Shown piece after piece: positions 56,969 through 64,000 of a stretch of 64,000 bases of DNA (position 1 is the first letter of the stretch; each line of letters starts with the position of its first letter). The stretch spans positions 43,779 through 107,778 of the forward strand of contig JACPDW010000015.1 of the NCBI GenBank assembly GCA_016183815.1, in the 5' to 3' direction. The position numbers were made by a program, and so were the translations under genes. The notes beneath the pieces were generated by a model, which was not told the origin of the DNA, made no database searches, and was given only the letters and a program-made list of their open reading frames with translations. This DNA is from Flavobacteriia bacterium (GTDB lineage Bacteria; Bacteroidota; Bacteroidia; Flavobacteriales_D; Crocinitomicaceae).

Positions 56969-57000
56969 TTTGCATAAAGGAGCAAAATGTCGTACCTTTG
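56969..57000 (+). promoter_or_regulatory. Consensus promoter of the primary sigma gene
   Basis: TTTG (56969-56972), 20 bases, then TACCTTTG (56993-57000) followed by C. Both boxes are perfect matches to the phylum consensus; the ATG is at 57049. Confidence 0.85.
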
Positions 57001-57048
57001 CACTCCGTTTTTGGGTAAATCGTTTTTTTAAAAAACTAGAAAACAACA

Positions 57049-57915
57049 ATGAGACAACTCAAAATTACCAAGTCGATAACCAATCGAGAGAGTCAATCAC
57101 TTGACAAATATTTACAAGACATAGGGAGAGAAGAGCTGATTACTGCTGAAGAAGAGGTAGAATTAGCTAGAAAAATCAAACAAGGTGATCAAAGAGCTTT
57201 AGAAAAGTTAACTAAAGCCAATCTTCGTTTTGTTGTTTCTGTTGCTAAACAATATCAGAATCAAGGATTAACGTTGCCAGACTTAATCAATGAAGGTAAT
57301 TTAGGTTTGATTAAAGCAGCACAAAAATTCGATGAGACTCGTGGATTTAAATTTATTTCCTACGCTGTTTGGTGGATTCGTCAATCTATTCTTCAAGCAT
57401 TAGCTGAACAGGCAAGAATTGTTCGTTTACCATTAAATCAAGTGGGTTCTTTAAATAAAATTAACAAGTGTTTTTCTCGTTTAGAACAAGAATTTGAACG
57501 TCCACCTTCAGCCGAAGAATTGGCAGAGGCCTTAGAAGTACCTGAGGATAAAGTGAAAGAAAGTTTAAATGTTTCTGGAAGACACGTTTCCATGGATGCA
57601 CCTCTTTCTACAAATGAAGATGGTGGTACTTTGATGGATGTAATGGCAAATGCTGATTCTCCTCGTACTGATCATGTGTTAATGGCTGAATCTCTTCAAA
57701 GAGAAATTGAACGTTCTTTAAGCACTTTAACAGACAAAGAAAGAGAAATCATTCGCTTATTTTTCGGAATAGGCATGAATCATGGTTTAACTTTAGAAGA
57801 AATTGATGCTAAGTTTAATCTTACCCGTGAGAGAGTTCGGCAAATAAAAGAAAAAGCAATTCGTCGATTACGACATACTTCAAGAAATAAATTACTCAAA
57901 TCTTATTTGGGTTAA
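57049..57915 (+). CDS. rpoD: RNA polymerase primary sigma factor
   Basis: The 288-residue Bacteroidota form of the housekeeping sigma factor, without the long region 1.1 of proteobacteria. Region 1.2 ([16 protein letters not shown]), 2.1-2.4 ([14 protein letters not shown] to [14 protein letters not shown]), region 3 ([10 protein letters not shown] onward), and 4.2 ([29 protein letters not shown]) are complete. It directs RNA polymerase to the TTTG/TAnnTTTG promoters seen throughout the window. Transcribed alone, with a strong promoter and terminator. Confidence 0.96.
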   Translation: MRQLKITKSITNRESQSLDKYLQDIGREELITAEEEVELARKIKQGDQRALEKLTKANLRFVVSVAKQYQNQGLTLPDLINEGNLGLIKAAQKFDETRGFKFISYAVWWIRQSILQALAEQARIVRLPLNQVGSLNKINKCFSRLEQEFERPPSAEELAEALEVPEDKVKESLNVSGRHVSMDAPLSTNEDGGTLMDVMANADSPRTDHVLMAESLQREIERSLSTLTDKEREIIRLFFGIGMNHGLTLEEIDAKFNLTRERVRQIKEKAIRRLRHTSRNKLLKSYLG

Positions 57916-57921
57916 AGAGTT

Positions 57922-57950
57922 GGCCTCCTGTTTTCAGGTGGCTTTTTTTT
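57922..57950 (+). terminator. Rho-independent terminator of the sigma gene
   Basis: GCCTCCTG (57923-57930), TTTT loop, CAGGTGGC (57935-57942): a GC-rich stem with one mismatch, followed by eight or more T residues, six bases after the stop codon. Confidence 0.92.
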
Positions 57951-57977
57951 TAATATTTAATTAATAAAACAAATAAA

Positions 57978-59429
57978 ATGGAAACGTTGTTAGGTTATGA
58001 AAAAGAATTAAACGAGCACATTAAAAAAGAACGTGCGGCTGTATTGTTGTCTAGTAAAACTGGTGAATTACTTTATGATAAAGGTGTTGAATTGGTCTTA
58101 TTTAGAAATCACTTAATGGATATTAGTATTTCTGAATTATTGAATTTACATGAATACGCAAAAAAAGTTGTTAATAAACCTATAGATGTTTATACAAGCT
58201 CTGAACTAGCTGAAGAAATTGCAACAATGGATTTAGTTCCCTCAAAATTAGATATAGGCAAATTAGCAAGTGAATGGTTGAGTGAAAAAGAAAAATATGC
58301 TAACAAAAGAGACTTTTTAAATATAAAATTAAGTAAGTTTTTAAATAGCAACGGACAACAATTTGAACCAAGAGATGTTGTTTTATATGGTTTTGGTCGA
58401 ATTGGTCGTTTGGCTGCTCGTGAGTTAATCAAACAAGCAGGTAAAGGACAACAACTTCGTCTAAGAGCGATTGTAACTAGAGGAAATTCTGAAGCGGAGA
58501 TTATCAAACGAGCTTCATTACTAAGAAATGATTCTGTTCACGGTGCTTTTAAAGGATCAGTGATTGAGGATGTGGCTAATAAAAAATTAATTATTAACGG
58601 ACAGATTGTTCACATGATTGATGCCAAAAATCCTGAAGAGGTGGATTATACTGCTTATGGTATTCAAAATGCATTAGTTATTGACAATACAGGTGTATTT
58701 ACTACAAGAGAAGCATTGGAACGTCATTTAAAAGCAAAAGGTGTATCACGAGTTTTATTAACAGCTCCAGGAAAAGAAATTCCAAATGTAGTATATGGAA
58801 TCAATCAAAATGAACTTGATGTAGAAAATGAGAAAATCTATTCTGCTGCTTCTTGTACAACCAATGCCATTTCCCCGATTTTAAAAGTTGTTAATGATAA
58901 GTTTGGCGTGGTTAAAGGTCATATAGAAACAGTTCACGCTTATACCAACGACCAAAACCTTTTGGACAACATGCATAAAAAATCTAGAAGAGGAAGATCT
59001 GCAGCGGTAAATATGGTGATTACAGAAACAGGAGCAGGAAAAGCGGTGACGAAAGTAATTCCTGAATTAAAAGACAAGCTTACGGCAAATGCTGTTCGTG
59101 TACCTACTCCTAATGGTTCACTTGCAATTTTAAGTTTACAATTAAAGAAAAAAACCGATGTTGCTGAAATTAATGCAGTGATTAAAGATGCTGCTTTGAA
59201 CGGAGAATTGGTTAATCAAATTTATTATTCTTTTGACCCAGAGTTGGTTTCTACTGATATTATTGGTAATACTTGTTGTTCTGTGTATGATTCCCACGCA
59301 ACTATTGTTTCTGTTGATGGAGAAAATGTAGTTCTTTACGCATGGTACGACAACGAGTTTGGCTATACAAAACAAGTTATACGATTAGCAAAACATATTT
59401 GTAAAGTTAGAAGATCAATTTATTATTAG
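57978..59429 (+). CDS. gap: Glyceraldehyde-3-phosphate dehydrogenase, long form
   Basis: A 483-residue GAPDH with about 130 extra N-terminal residues, of the long type found in Bacteroidota and gammaproteobacteria. The Rossmann motif GFGRIGR is at 138-144 and the catalytic Cys293 is in AASCTTNAISP; HAYTNDQNLLD and the terminal WYDNEFGYTKQVIRLA are standard. The extension (ELNEHIKKERAAVLLSSKTGEL...) is helical and of unknown role. Whether the enzyme serves glycolysis or gluconeogenesis (NAD or NADP) cannot be judged. The gene is directly followed by an RHS cassette. Confidence 0.93.
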   Translation: METLLGYEKELNEHIKKERAAVLLSSKTGELLYDKGVELVLFRNHLMDISISELLNLHEYAKKVVNKPIDVYTSSELAEEIATMDLVPSKLDIGKLASEWLSEKEKYANKRDFLNIKLSKFLNSNGQQFEPRDVVLYGFGRIGRLAARELIKQAGKGQQLRLRAIVTRGNSEAEIIKRASLLRNDSVHGAFKGSVIEDVANKKLIINGQIVHMIDAKNPEEVDYTAYGIQNALVIDNTGVFTTREALERHLKAKGVSRVLLTAPGKEIPNVVYGINQNELDVENEKIYSAASCTTNAISPILKVVNDKFGVVKGHIETVHAYTNDQNLLDNMHKKSRRGRSAAVNMVITETGAGKAVTKVIPELKDKLTANAVRVPTPNGSLAILSLQLKKKTDVAEINAVIKDAALNGELVNQIYYSFDPELVSTDIIGNTCCSVYDSHATIVSVDGENVVLYAWYDNEFGYTKQVIRLAKHICKVRRSIYY

Positions 59430-59448
59430 AAAATAATTTCTAAAAAAA

Positions 59449-60438
59449 TTGATTAGATATTACCGTTATGGTTACAACGGCATGGAGAAGGATGATGAGG
59501 TGAAAGGCAATGGAAATAGTTATACCACCGAGTTTAGGCAATACGACCCAAGAATAGGCAGGTGGATGAGTTTAGACCCTTTGATGATGGATTTTCCAAG
59601 CATATCGCCTTATGTGGCGTTTAATAATAACCCAATCATTTACACAGACCCAGAGGGATTAAGTCCTATTGATGGTATTGTCAATGCTTTTAAATCTGTT
59701 GGTAATGCTATTAAAGATGCATTTATCAGAGTGTTCAAAGGAAAAGAAATTTCAGGTTCTAATGGTACTAGATATTATCGTCCAAATGGTCTGAATCTAA
59801 AATTGAATTTTGAATTTTTCAAGGGAATAGGCGGAAAAATCGGTGATTTTTTCAAAAAAATAGGTGGAAATGATTTTTCAAAAGTATTGGGGCAAAGTTT
59901 ACCAAAACAAATTGTTATAGGAAACATGAGTTGGGATAGAAGAGAACATAGAGGTACAACGCTTTTAAATTCCCCATATCACTATACGAGGGCACCTAGA
60001 TTTTTTAAATTACCAAATTATTCATTTGAAAAAAGTCAGATTTCGATACCAGTTCCAAGATTATTTAATATTGATAAAAATGGAAATTATCAAGGTGGAA
60101 ATGGTAGTTGGTATAGAAATGATGGAGTGAAGTTAAATGGAGTTGGGATATTTCTTTTCAATAATTTACCAATTCCAGATAAACATGTTTTGACTTCTCA
60201 AAGTGGTTTTTCTTTTGGATTAAATCGAACATTTTTGCGAAGAGGTCCTGGATTATTATTTATGTTTGGCGCAGGAACTGTAAATATAGCAACTTATGGC
60301 GCTTTAGACCCAACCAGTCCTCTACCTGATGCAAACTCTAGTTTCTACAACTGGATAACTATAAAACCAAGAATACAAAAAGTGAATTTTACTATTATTT
60401 CAAAAATGACGACAAATTATTCGTGGTACAAATTTTAA
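59449..60438 (+). CDS. Detached RHS tip with variable C-terminal domain
   Basis: From a TTG at 59449 the frame enters the RHS core directly (YGYNGMEKDDEVKGNGNSYT, then FRQYDPRIGRWMSLDPL and SPYVAFNNNPIIYTDPEG, residues 7-70). No YD-repeat shell precedes it; gap ends only 19 bases upstream. The 255-residue variable part has no domain I recognise: a hydrophobic/GIGGKIGDFFKK region (about 125-140), then basic segments (RREHRG, RYYRPNG) and a Gly-rich LLFMFGAGTVN. If a toxin, its target is unknown. A FISUMP protein follows 5 bases on. Probable silent RHS cassette. Confidence 0.75.
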   Translation: MIRYYRYGYNGMEKDDEVKGNGNSYTTEFRQYDPRIGRWMSLDPLMMDFPSISPYVAFNNNPIIYTDPEGLSPIDGIVNAFKSVGNAIKDAFIRVFKGKEISGSNGTRYYRPNGLNLKLNFEFFKGIGGKIGDFFKKIGGNDFSKVLGQSLPKQIVIGNMSWDRREHRGTTLLNSPYHYTRAPRFFKLPNYSFEKSQISIPVPRLFNIDKNGNYQGGNGSWYRNDGVKLNGVGIFLFNNLPIPDKHVLTSQSGFSFGLNRTFLRRGPGLLFMFGAGTVNIATYGALDPTSPLPDANSSFYNWITIKPRIQKVNFTIISKMTTNYSWYKF

Positions 60439-60443
60439 TCTAA

Positions 60444-61037
60444 ATGTCAAGAACAAATTTATTACTCTTGGTATCATTAATAACATTAAATTTTTGTTAT
60501 TCGCAAATAAAAACAGATTCTACCGATGTTTCAGAATTGGTAAAAGTAAATAATTTACTTTTTATGAAAAAAGATTTGGATATAGTAACTTTTAGAAATG
60601 GAGATACTATTCCTGAAGCAAAAACAAAAAAAGATTGGAAAAAATGTAATAAATTAATGAAGCCAGCTTGGTGTTATTCAATAGATAAAGAAAATAAAAT
60701 CTGTGGTAAAGTTTATAACTGGTACGCCGTTAATGATTCTAGGAAAATAGCACCAGAAGGATATCATGTTGCTACATTTGATGAAATGGTAGAGCTAATT
60801 GCTTTTGCTAAATCAAAAAGATATAAAAATAATTTTGATTTTAACAGAGCACCAAATAGAAGCTCAAAAGGTAAATACATTTTAGGAGAATCGACTAAAG
60901 GATATTGGACATCAACATTTTTTGATACAAACTATTCAAGATGTATTTATATTACTTTGTTAGATTCAAAGTTTGGGAGTAGTACAATGGTATGTGAAAT
61001 CAGAGAAGGATTATTTATAAAATGTGTAAAAGATTAA
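60444..61037 (+). CDS. Secreted FISUMP-domain protein
   Basis: A 197-residue protein with a signal peptide (MSRTNLLLLVSLITLNFCYSQ) and the Fibrobacter major paralogous (FISUMP) domain: KVYNWYAVNDSRKIAPEGYHVATFDEM (about 90-116) and GYWTSTF (about 154-160). Such domains occur in many secreted Bacteroidota proteins. It starts 5 bases after the RHS tip, so it could be the immunity or a co-secreted partner; its Cys residues (four near 70-95) may form disulfides. Role inferred only from position. Confidence 0.7.
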   Translation: MSRTNLLLLVSLITLNFCYSQIKTDSTDVSELVKVNNLLFMKKDLDIVTFRNGDTIPEAKTKKDWKKCNKLMKPAWCYSIDKENKICGKVYNWYAVNDSRKIAPEGYHVATFDEMVELIAFAKSKRYKNNFDFNRAPNRSSKGKYILGESTKGYWTSTFFDTNYSRCIYITLLDSKFGSSTMVCEIREGLFIKCVKD

Positions 61038-61043
61038 TTTATA

Positions 61044-62186
61044 ATGAAATACAAACTAGCACTTTTTGTGTTTTTTACATTTTGTAAAGCTGATATTTTT
61101 TTTTCTCAGCAATCTTTTAATTTTTCAAACACACTTTATTACGATTTAAATCAAGCAAAGCAAGATTCTACGTTAGCATTAAAAGATTTTGACAACGATT
61201 TTAAACAATTTCGATTTTTTATTTCAGGTGAATATCATGGATTTACTGAAAATGTAGATGCTTATATGACTTTGCTTTCAATTTTAAATAAAAAATATGA
61301 GGTAAGACAACTACTTTTTGAGTTACCTAATTCCTTTGAAGAATACATAAATATATTTTTTTTGGATGGTAATTTCGAAAAATTAGAGAATAATATAGGT
61401 AGGATTAACAAAGTTTATACAAAATTATTCAGAAGAATTTATGAGTTTAACAGACTTTTAGCAATCAATAAAAAATTATTCGCAAGGTGTATTGACGTTG
61501 AAGAAAACTACAATATTCCTATCAAAGTAATTTCAGAAAAACTAACAATGGAAGAAATTAAATCCATCAAGTTTACCGAATTATCTCACATTAAATCAAT
61601 AGAATTTAAGAGTAAAGATAGAGTTATGGTTGCTAAAAATTTTATATCATACTTTACACAAAACAAAGAGTTTATAAAATCGCAAATTGATAGTTTAAAA
61701 TTTAAACAAATATGTTCTTTAGTTGAGGGTATTAAAATTGGTTCTGAAAGTAGTTTTGGAAAAAAAATTGGTCGAACAGAAACCCCTGAAAGTAAAACTC
61801 GTGATAGTATTTTTCTTATTAGCAGAGAAAATTTTATGTTTGATATGATATCAAACATTGCAAAAGAATATCCAACTGAAAAATTTTTCGGACAATTTGG
61901 GAAAGCACATACAAAATTGGAAACAATTACCAATGATAATTATGTTTCCAATTGGAAGTGTATAACTGCCATGATTTCTGAAAATAATGTAACATTAGGT
62001 AAAGTTTGTTCAATAGACTTGTTTTACAGTCTATTTAGTAAAAGTGAGGTTAAAAGAATGTTTTTTACCCATAATAACAATTTTAACTTTAGACAATTTT
62101 TCAAAACTATGTGTTTAATTAACATATATTCAAATAGTATTTTTTCAACTAATGAAAAAAATGCGCATTTTTTATTGATAATTTGA
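61044..62186 (+). CDS. Secreted EreA/TIKI-superfamily-like protein
   Basis: A 380-residue protein with a signal peptide (MKYKLALFVFFTFCKADIFFSQ). Three spaced motifs suggest a relation to the erythromycin-esterase/ChaN (TIKI) superfamily: GEYHGF (62-67), RENFMFDMISNI (261-272) and GQFGKAHTKL (283-292), which supply the Glu, His and Arg of the putative metal/active site. The activity is unproven; antibiotic resistance should not be assumed. It is third in the run after the RHS tip, with 6-base spacing, so it is probably cargo or immunity of that cassette. Confidence 0.5.
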   Translation: MKYKLALFVFFTFCKADIFFSQQSFNFSNTLYYDLNQAKQDSTLALKDFDNDFKQFRFFISGEYHGFTENVDAYMTLLSILNKKYEVRQLLFELPNSFEEYINIFFLDGNFEKLENNIGRINKVYTKLFRRIYEFNRLLAINKKLFARCIDVEENYNIPIKVISEKLTMEEIKSIKFTELSHIKSIEFKSKDRVMVAKNFISYFTQNKEFIKSQIDSLKFKQICSLVEGIKIGSESSFGKKIGRTETPESKTRDSIFLISRENFMFDMISNIAKEYPTEKFFGQFGKAHTKLETITNDNYVSNWKCITAMISENNVTLGKVCSIDLFYSLFSKSEVKRMFFTHNNNFNFRQFFKTMCLINIYSNSIFSTNEKNAHFLLII

Positions 62187-62215
62187 ACGGTATTTACAGA
62201 AAATAACTCCTCGCT

Positions 62216-62238
62216 CCGCTGGATTTGTAATCCTGCGG
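62216..62238. repeat. REP hairpin, family A, intact copy
   Basis: CCGCTGGATTTGTAATCCTGCGG forms two stem blocks (CCGC/GCGG and GGATT/AATCC) around a TGT loop, with an extra base on each arm. Decayed copies lie at 36763 and 36819, and a partial one near 63620. It lies between the EreA-like gene and the truncated toxin. Confidence 0.7.
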
Positions 62239-62290
62239 TTTCTTCAAAACGTTCTTTTTTTCCAGTTTTCAGCAGGATTTTTACTTGTAT

Positions 62291-62560
62291 TTAAATACCA
62301 TGAGCATAAACTTTGTTTTGTTCAGAATCGACAGTATAATGTATCATAAATGGAAATCTTCGAATTTGTAAACATCTAACGTCTTCGTATCGAATTTGGT
62401 AAAGTAAAGCATCTTTTTTGAGTGCTTTTAATTGTTTTACAGCTATGTGATAAAATTCATTACCCAGATAGGCTTTTTTATCGTTGTAATAATCAATAGC
62501 TTCTTGTAAATCAATACTTAGTAAAGGATGGCGAATAACTTCAAAATGTATTTTTTTCAT
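62291..62560 (-). pseudogene. ParE/RelE-family toxin, C-terminally truncated
   Basis: 89 residues with the family pattern (LQEAIDYYNDKKAYLGNEFYHIAVKQLKAL, LYQIRYEDVRCLQIRRFPFMIHYTVD) but ending KVYAHGI, about 10 residues short of the usual end. The stop lies just before REP sequence, so an insertion or deletion at the 3' end is likely. Upstream only the last codons of an antitoxin remain. Toxicity is doubtful. Confidence 0.7.
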
Positions 62561-62590
62561 TTTTGTAGTTTAATATCTTTGTCTAAATCC
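62560..62590 (-). pseudogene. 3' remnant of an antitoxin gene
   Basis: Upstream of the truncated toxin the minus-strand frame reads G-D-L-D-K-D-I-K-L-Q-K-stop, with TGA overlapping the toxin ATG (ATGA). Such DLDK.IKLNK ends are typical of the matching antitoxins. Beyond about 62590 the homology ends and the opposite-strand RHS-like segment begins, so the rest of the antitoxin is gone. Confidence 0.55.
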
Positions 62591-62887
62591 CCTGATGCAG
62601 CAAGTATGGCAATAAGAGATGCAAATGCTTTTTATAGTAGTTTTATGAGTGCCGGTTGGGGTGATGGCACAACAGGAGCAGCATTATTGCCTGAGGTTGA
62701 TCACGTTGATATAGATTATTGGCAGAACACTGACAAACCAGCTGTTACAAGTGCTTATTTGGGGGCATTTCAAACGCGACTTCAAACATTGTTTGGGACA
62801 TCTACTCCAGTTAATTTAATTAATCGTGATACTCCTGGTGTTGATTCGGGGAATGCTTATTCACCAAGTGTTGTAAAGAAAAGATAA
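62588..62887 (+). pseudogene. Orphan RHS-type C-terminal tip fragment
   Basis: The plus frame reads SPDAASMAIRDANAFYSSFMSAGWGDG (from about 62588) to the stop at 62887, about 99 residues. The frame extends a further 20 residues to 62528, but that part is antisense to the toxin start and not coding. Composition (GWGDGTTGAALLPEVDHVDIDYW, NLINRDTPGVDSGNAYSPSV) is like the variable tip of RHS or similar polymorphic proteins; the core is missing. No ATG fits; translation is doubtful. A lipoprotein starts 1 base after its stop, as immunity genes do. Confidence 0.5.
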
Positions 62888-62888
62888 C

Positions 62889-63332
62889 ATGAAAACTTTA
62901 TTTAAATATTTAATTTCCATATTGTTAGGGTGTGTTGTTTTTATTTCCTGCTCAAATTATTTAAGAACATCTACAAAGCAGGTAGAAAACTTGGTTTTTA
63001 TTGCAAATGGGGGGACTTATACACAACCGTATTATAAAGGGGAAAGAAAACCGTATAATATTTTTAATTACATTGAAAAATACTTAAATAGGAATATTAG
63101 TTTGGCAGACAAAAGGCTATATTATCAAATTAAGGATACATTTTTGTTGCGTTTTCATGTTGATAATTTGAATCAAATTACATATGTGGTATGTGATGAA
63201 AAAAAAACCATTTGTAATATTTTTAAAGAATGTCTAAACACAATGGCTACCGATAGTTTATTTTTACAGAGTAACACGAACCATATCACGAACCATAAAT
63301 ATAAAATCTATGTCATTGATAAAAATAGGTAG
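62889..63332 (+). CDS. Small lipoprotein, possible immunity protein
   Basis: A 147-residue protein with a lipoprotein signal (FKYLISILLGCVVFISC, lipid Cys about 21). The mature part is polar with VENLVFIANGGTYTQPYYKGERKPYN and three later cysteines (about 103, 108, 115). I recognise no family. It begins 1 base behind the RHS-type tip fragment, so an immunity role in the envelope is suggested by position alone. Confidence 0.6.
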   Translation: MKTLFKYLISILLGCVVFISCSNYLRTSTKQVENLVFIANGGTYTQPYYKGERKPYNIFNYIEKYLNRNISLADKRLYYQIKDTFLLRFHVDNLNQITYVVCDEKKTICNIFKECLNTMATDSLFLQSNTNHITNHKYKIYVIDKNR

Positions 63333-63367
63333 TGCATCAAATAAAAATGGACAGCAGAATACCCTCT

Positions 63368-63393
63368 GCTACCGCGCGATTCTATCGCGTGGT
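63368..63393. repeat. REP hairpin, family B
   Basis: GCTACCGCGCGATTCTATCGCGTGGT: stem CGCGAT/ATCGCG around TCT, with the GCTACC/GTGGT ends of family B. It matches the hairpin at 38371-38400 base for base in layout. Confidence 0.75.
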
Positions 63394-63484
63394 TGTCTGA
63401 AATAAAAAAGCAACTCGTTTTAAATAGAAAAAACAAAAAATATACAAAGGCCAAAAACAAATTTTCTAAAATCAAATACCCCCC

Positions 63485-63523
63485 GCTACCGCGCTCCCGA
63501 AACTTCGGGATTATCGCGTGGTA
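63485..63523. repeat. REP hairpin, family B, longer variant
   Basis: GCTACCGCGCTCCCGAAAC..., inner stem CCCGAA/TTCGGG within outer CGCG arms, ending GCGTGGTA. It is the reverse complement, with few changes, of the copy at 38718-38755, about 25 kb away, linking the two accessory zones. Confidence 0.78.
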
Positions 63524-63539
63524 ATAACAAAAGAAAAAA

Positions 63540-63561
63540 CTCCTTGGTTTAACAACCATAC
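63540..63561. repeat. Hairpin repeat, family C, partial
   Basis: ACTCCTTGGTTTAACAACCATA shares the TGGTT/AACCA stem and CTCC edge with the copy at 39454-39477 but has lost the GGAG arm. The rest of 63562-63824 holds a partial family A REP near 63620-63640 and no gene. Confidence 0.5.
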
Positions 63562-63824
63562 ATTTATTTCACCCAATATTCTTTAGGATCCTTGCTCCTC
63601 TATATATACTCCACATTGATTTGTAATCCTGTGGCTCAAATTTCGTTTCAATTTTCAAAAAGTTACGCTATAAAAACATGTAAAACAGCTTTTTAAAATT
63701 AAATTTTTATCTACTTGTTTTCATAGATTTAAAAAATTCTTAAAAAAAGGGCTTAATGGACATTTTTAATGGTAAAATACTTGGGAAGCACTATGTTTAT
63801 TAGCTTTGAGGCAAATCAAAGGTC

Positions 63825-64000
63825 ATGAATAAAAAAAATGCTTTTACTGTAATAAAGGATTTAATCAAAAATATGGATTTGTAAATGGTGTTCAACGTTA
63901 TAAATGTTCACTTTGTGGCAAACAATTTATAGGAGGTGAAAGGCTTGCTAATGTTCAAATTTGGGAAGAATATACTCTTGGCAAACAAACCTATTTACAG
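63825..64000 (+). mobile_element. Start of a Zn-ribbon transposase gene, cut by the window edge
   Basis: From about 63838 a frame to the window end reads K-C-F-Y-C-N-K-G-F, Y-K-C-S-L-C-G-K-Q-F and G-G-E-R-L-A-N-V-Q-I-W-E-E-Y: a CxxC...CxxC zinc ribbon followed by the W-x-x-Y-x-x-G-K-Q-T-Y segment of the IS256-like variant Zn-binding transposases. The nearest ATG (63825, reading MNKK) is in another frame; an A8 tract at 63831-63838 lies between. One extra A would join them, so it is a slippage-type expression signal, a pseudogene or a read error. A possible IS left end begins near GGGCTTAATGG (63748). The rest is outside the window. Confidence 0.6.

Noticed and set aside
59426..59443. Palindrome TTAGAAA/TTTCTAA overlapping the gap stop as a terminator
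   Set aside because: The arms are AT-only and followed by A rather than T on the plus strand, so termination there is unlikely; it may only mark the RHS junction.
62528..62587. The first 20 codons of the 119-residue frame as the true start of the RHS-type tip
   Set aside because: They are antisense to the toxin start and antitoxin remnant; the homologous-looking part begins only near 62588.
63308..63559. An 83-residue minus-strand open frame
   Set aside because: It consists mostly of the reverse complement of REP hairpins and has no start signal; it is repeat sequence, not a gene.
1..64000. rRNA, tRNA and riboswitches
   Set aside because: I looked for cloverleaf ends and conserved rRNA segments by eye and saw none; a covariance-model search would be needed to exclude small RNAs.

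Overview
The window is low-GC DNA from a member of the Bacteroidota, most likely a Flavobacteriales-type chromosome. Grounds: two giant secreted proteins with type IX secretion (T9SS) sorting signals, promoters of the Bacteroidota form (TTTG, 18-21 bp, TAnnTTTG), a fused SecDF, a fused CzcA-CzcC heavy-metal pump, a short primary sigma factor, MmcQ/YjbR, DUF2279 and DUF6341-like families, and RHS tips with the flavobacterial core. No rRNA, tRNA or CRISPR array was seen. Family names come from sequence recognition alone; no database search was run.

Layout. 1-14.8 kb: a giant Ig-like/SprB-repeat T9SS adhesin running off the left edge, radA with a YjbR gene, an orphan PhoB/OmpR-type response regulator, and a 2.26-kaa thermolysin-family (M4) metalloprotease with PKD, GEVED and CUB domains and a T9SS tail. 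14.9-25.5 kb: DUF2795, a small membrane protein, a CzcA-CzcC fusion, CzcB, a membrane pyrophosphatase carrying a 146-residue cysteine-rich tail, and a U32/TrhP-type gene overlapped by a ferredoxin. 25.7-35.8 kb: DUF4143 ATPase, an operon of peptide-binding lipoprotein, crotonase and flippase, then LD-carboxypeptidase, a GlcD-type oxidase and ppk1 behind a phased TTCATA repeat array.

35.9-40.8 kb is a gene graveyard: a lipoprotein with an in-frame stop, a 267-bp inverted-repeat element, an antitoxin with an amber codon, a frameshifted toxin, a frameshifted secreted gene, a 5'-truncated REP-associated transposase (RAYT) between REP hairpins, one intact toxin-antitoxin pair, and a detached RHS tip with a coupled putative immunity gene. 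41.0-59.4 kb is mostly conserved: outer-membrane proteins, DUF2279, fRMsr, an Ig-like lipoprotein, a YbhN-type membrane protein, a DUF4143 protein without a P-loop, SecDF, a type II restriction-modification pair, ispD, an HMA protein, the primary sigma factor and a long-form GAPDH.

59.4-64.0 kb is a second accessory zone, beginning 20 bp after GAPDH: an RHS tip followed by two secreted proteins, a truncated toxin with the last codons of its antitoxin, a second RHS-like tip joined to that remnant, a lipoprotein, more REP hairpins and the start of a Zn-ribbon transposase with an A8 frame break. The two accessory zones share three hairpin repeat families, suggesting that RHS tips, toxin-antitoxin genes and REP/RAYT elements collect at the same kind of site.
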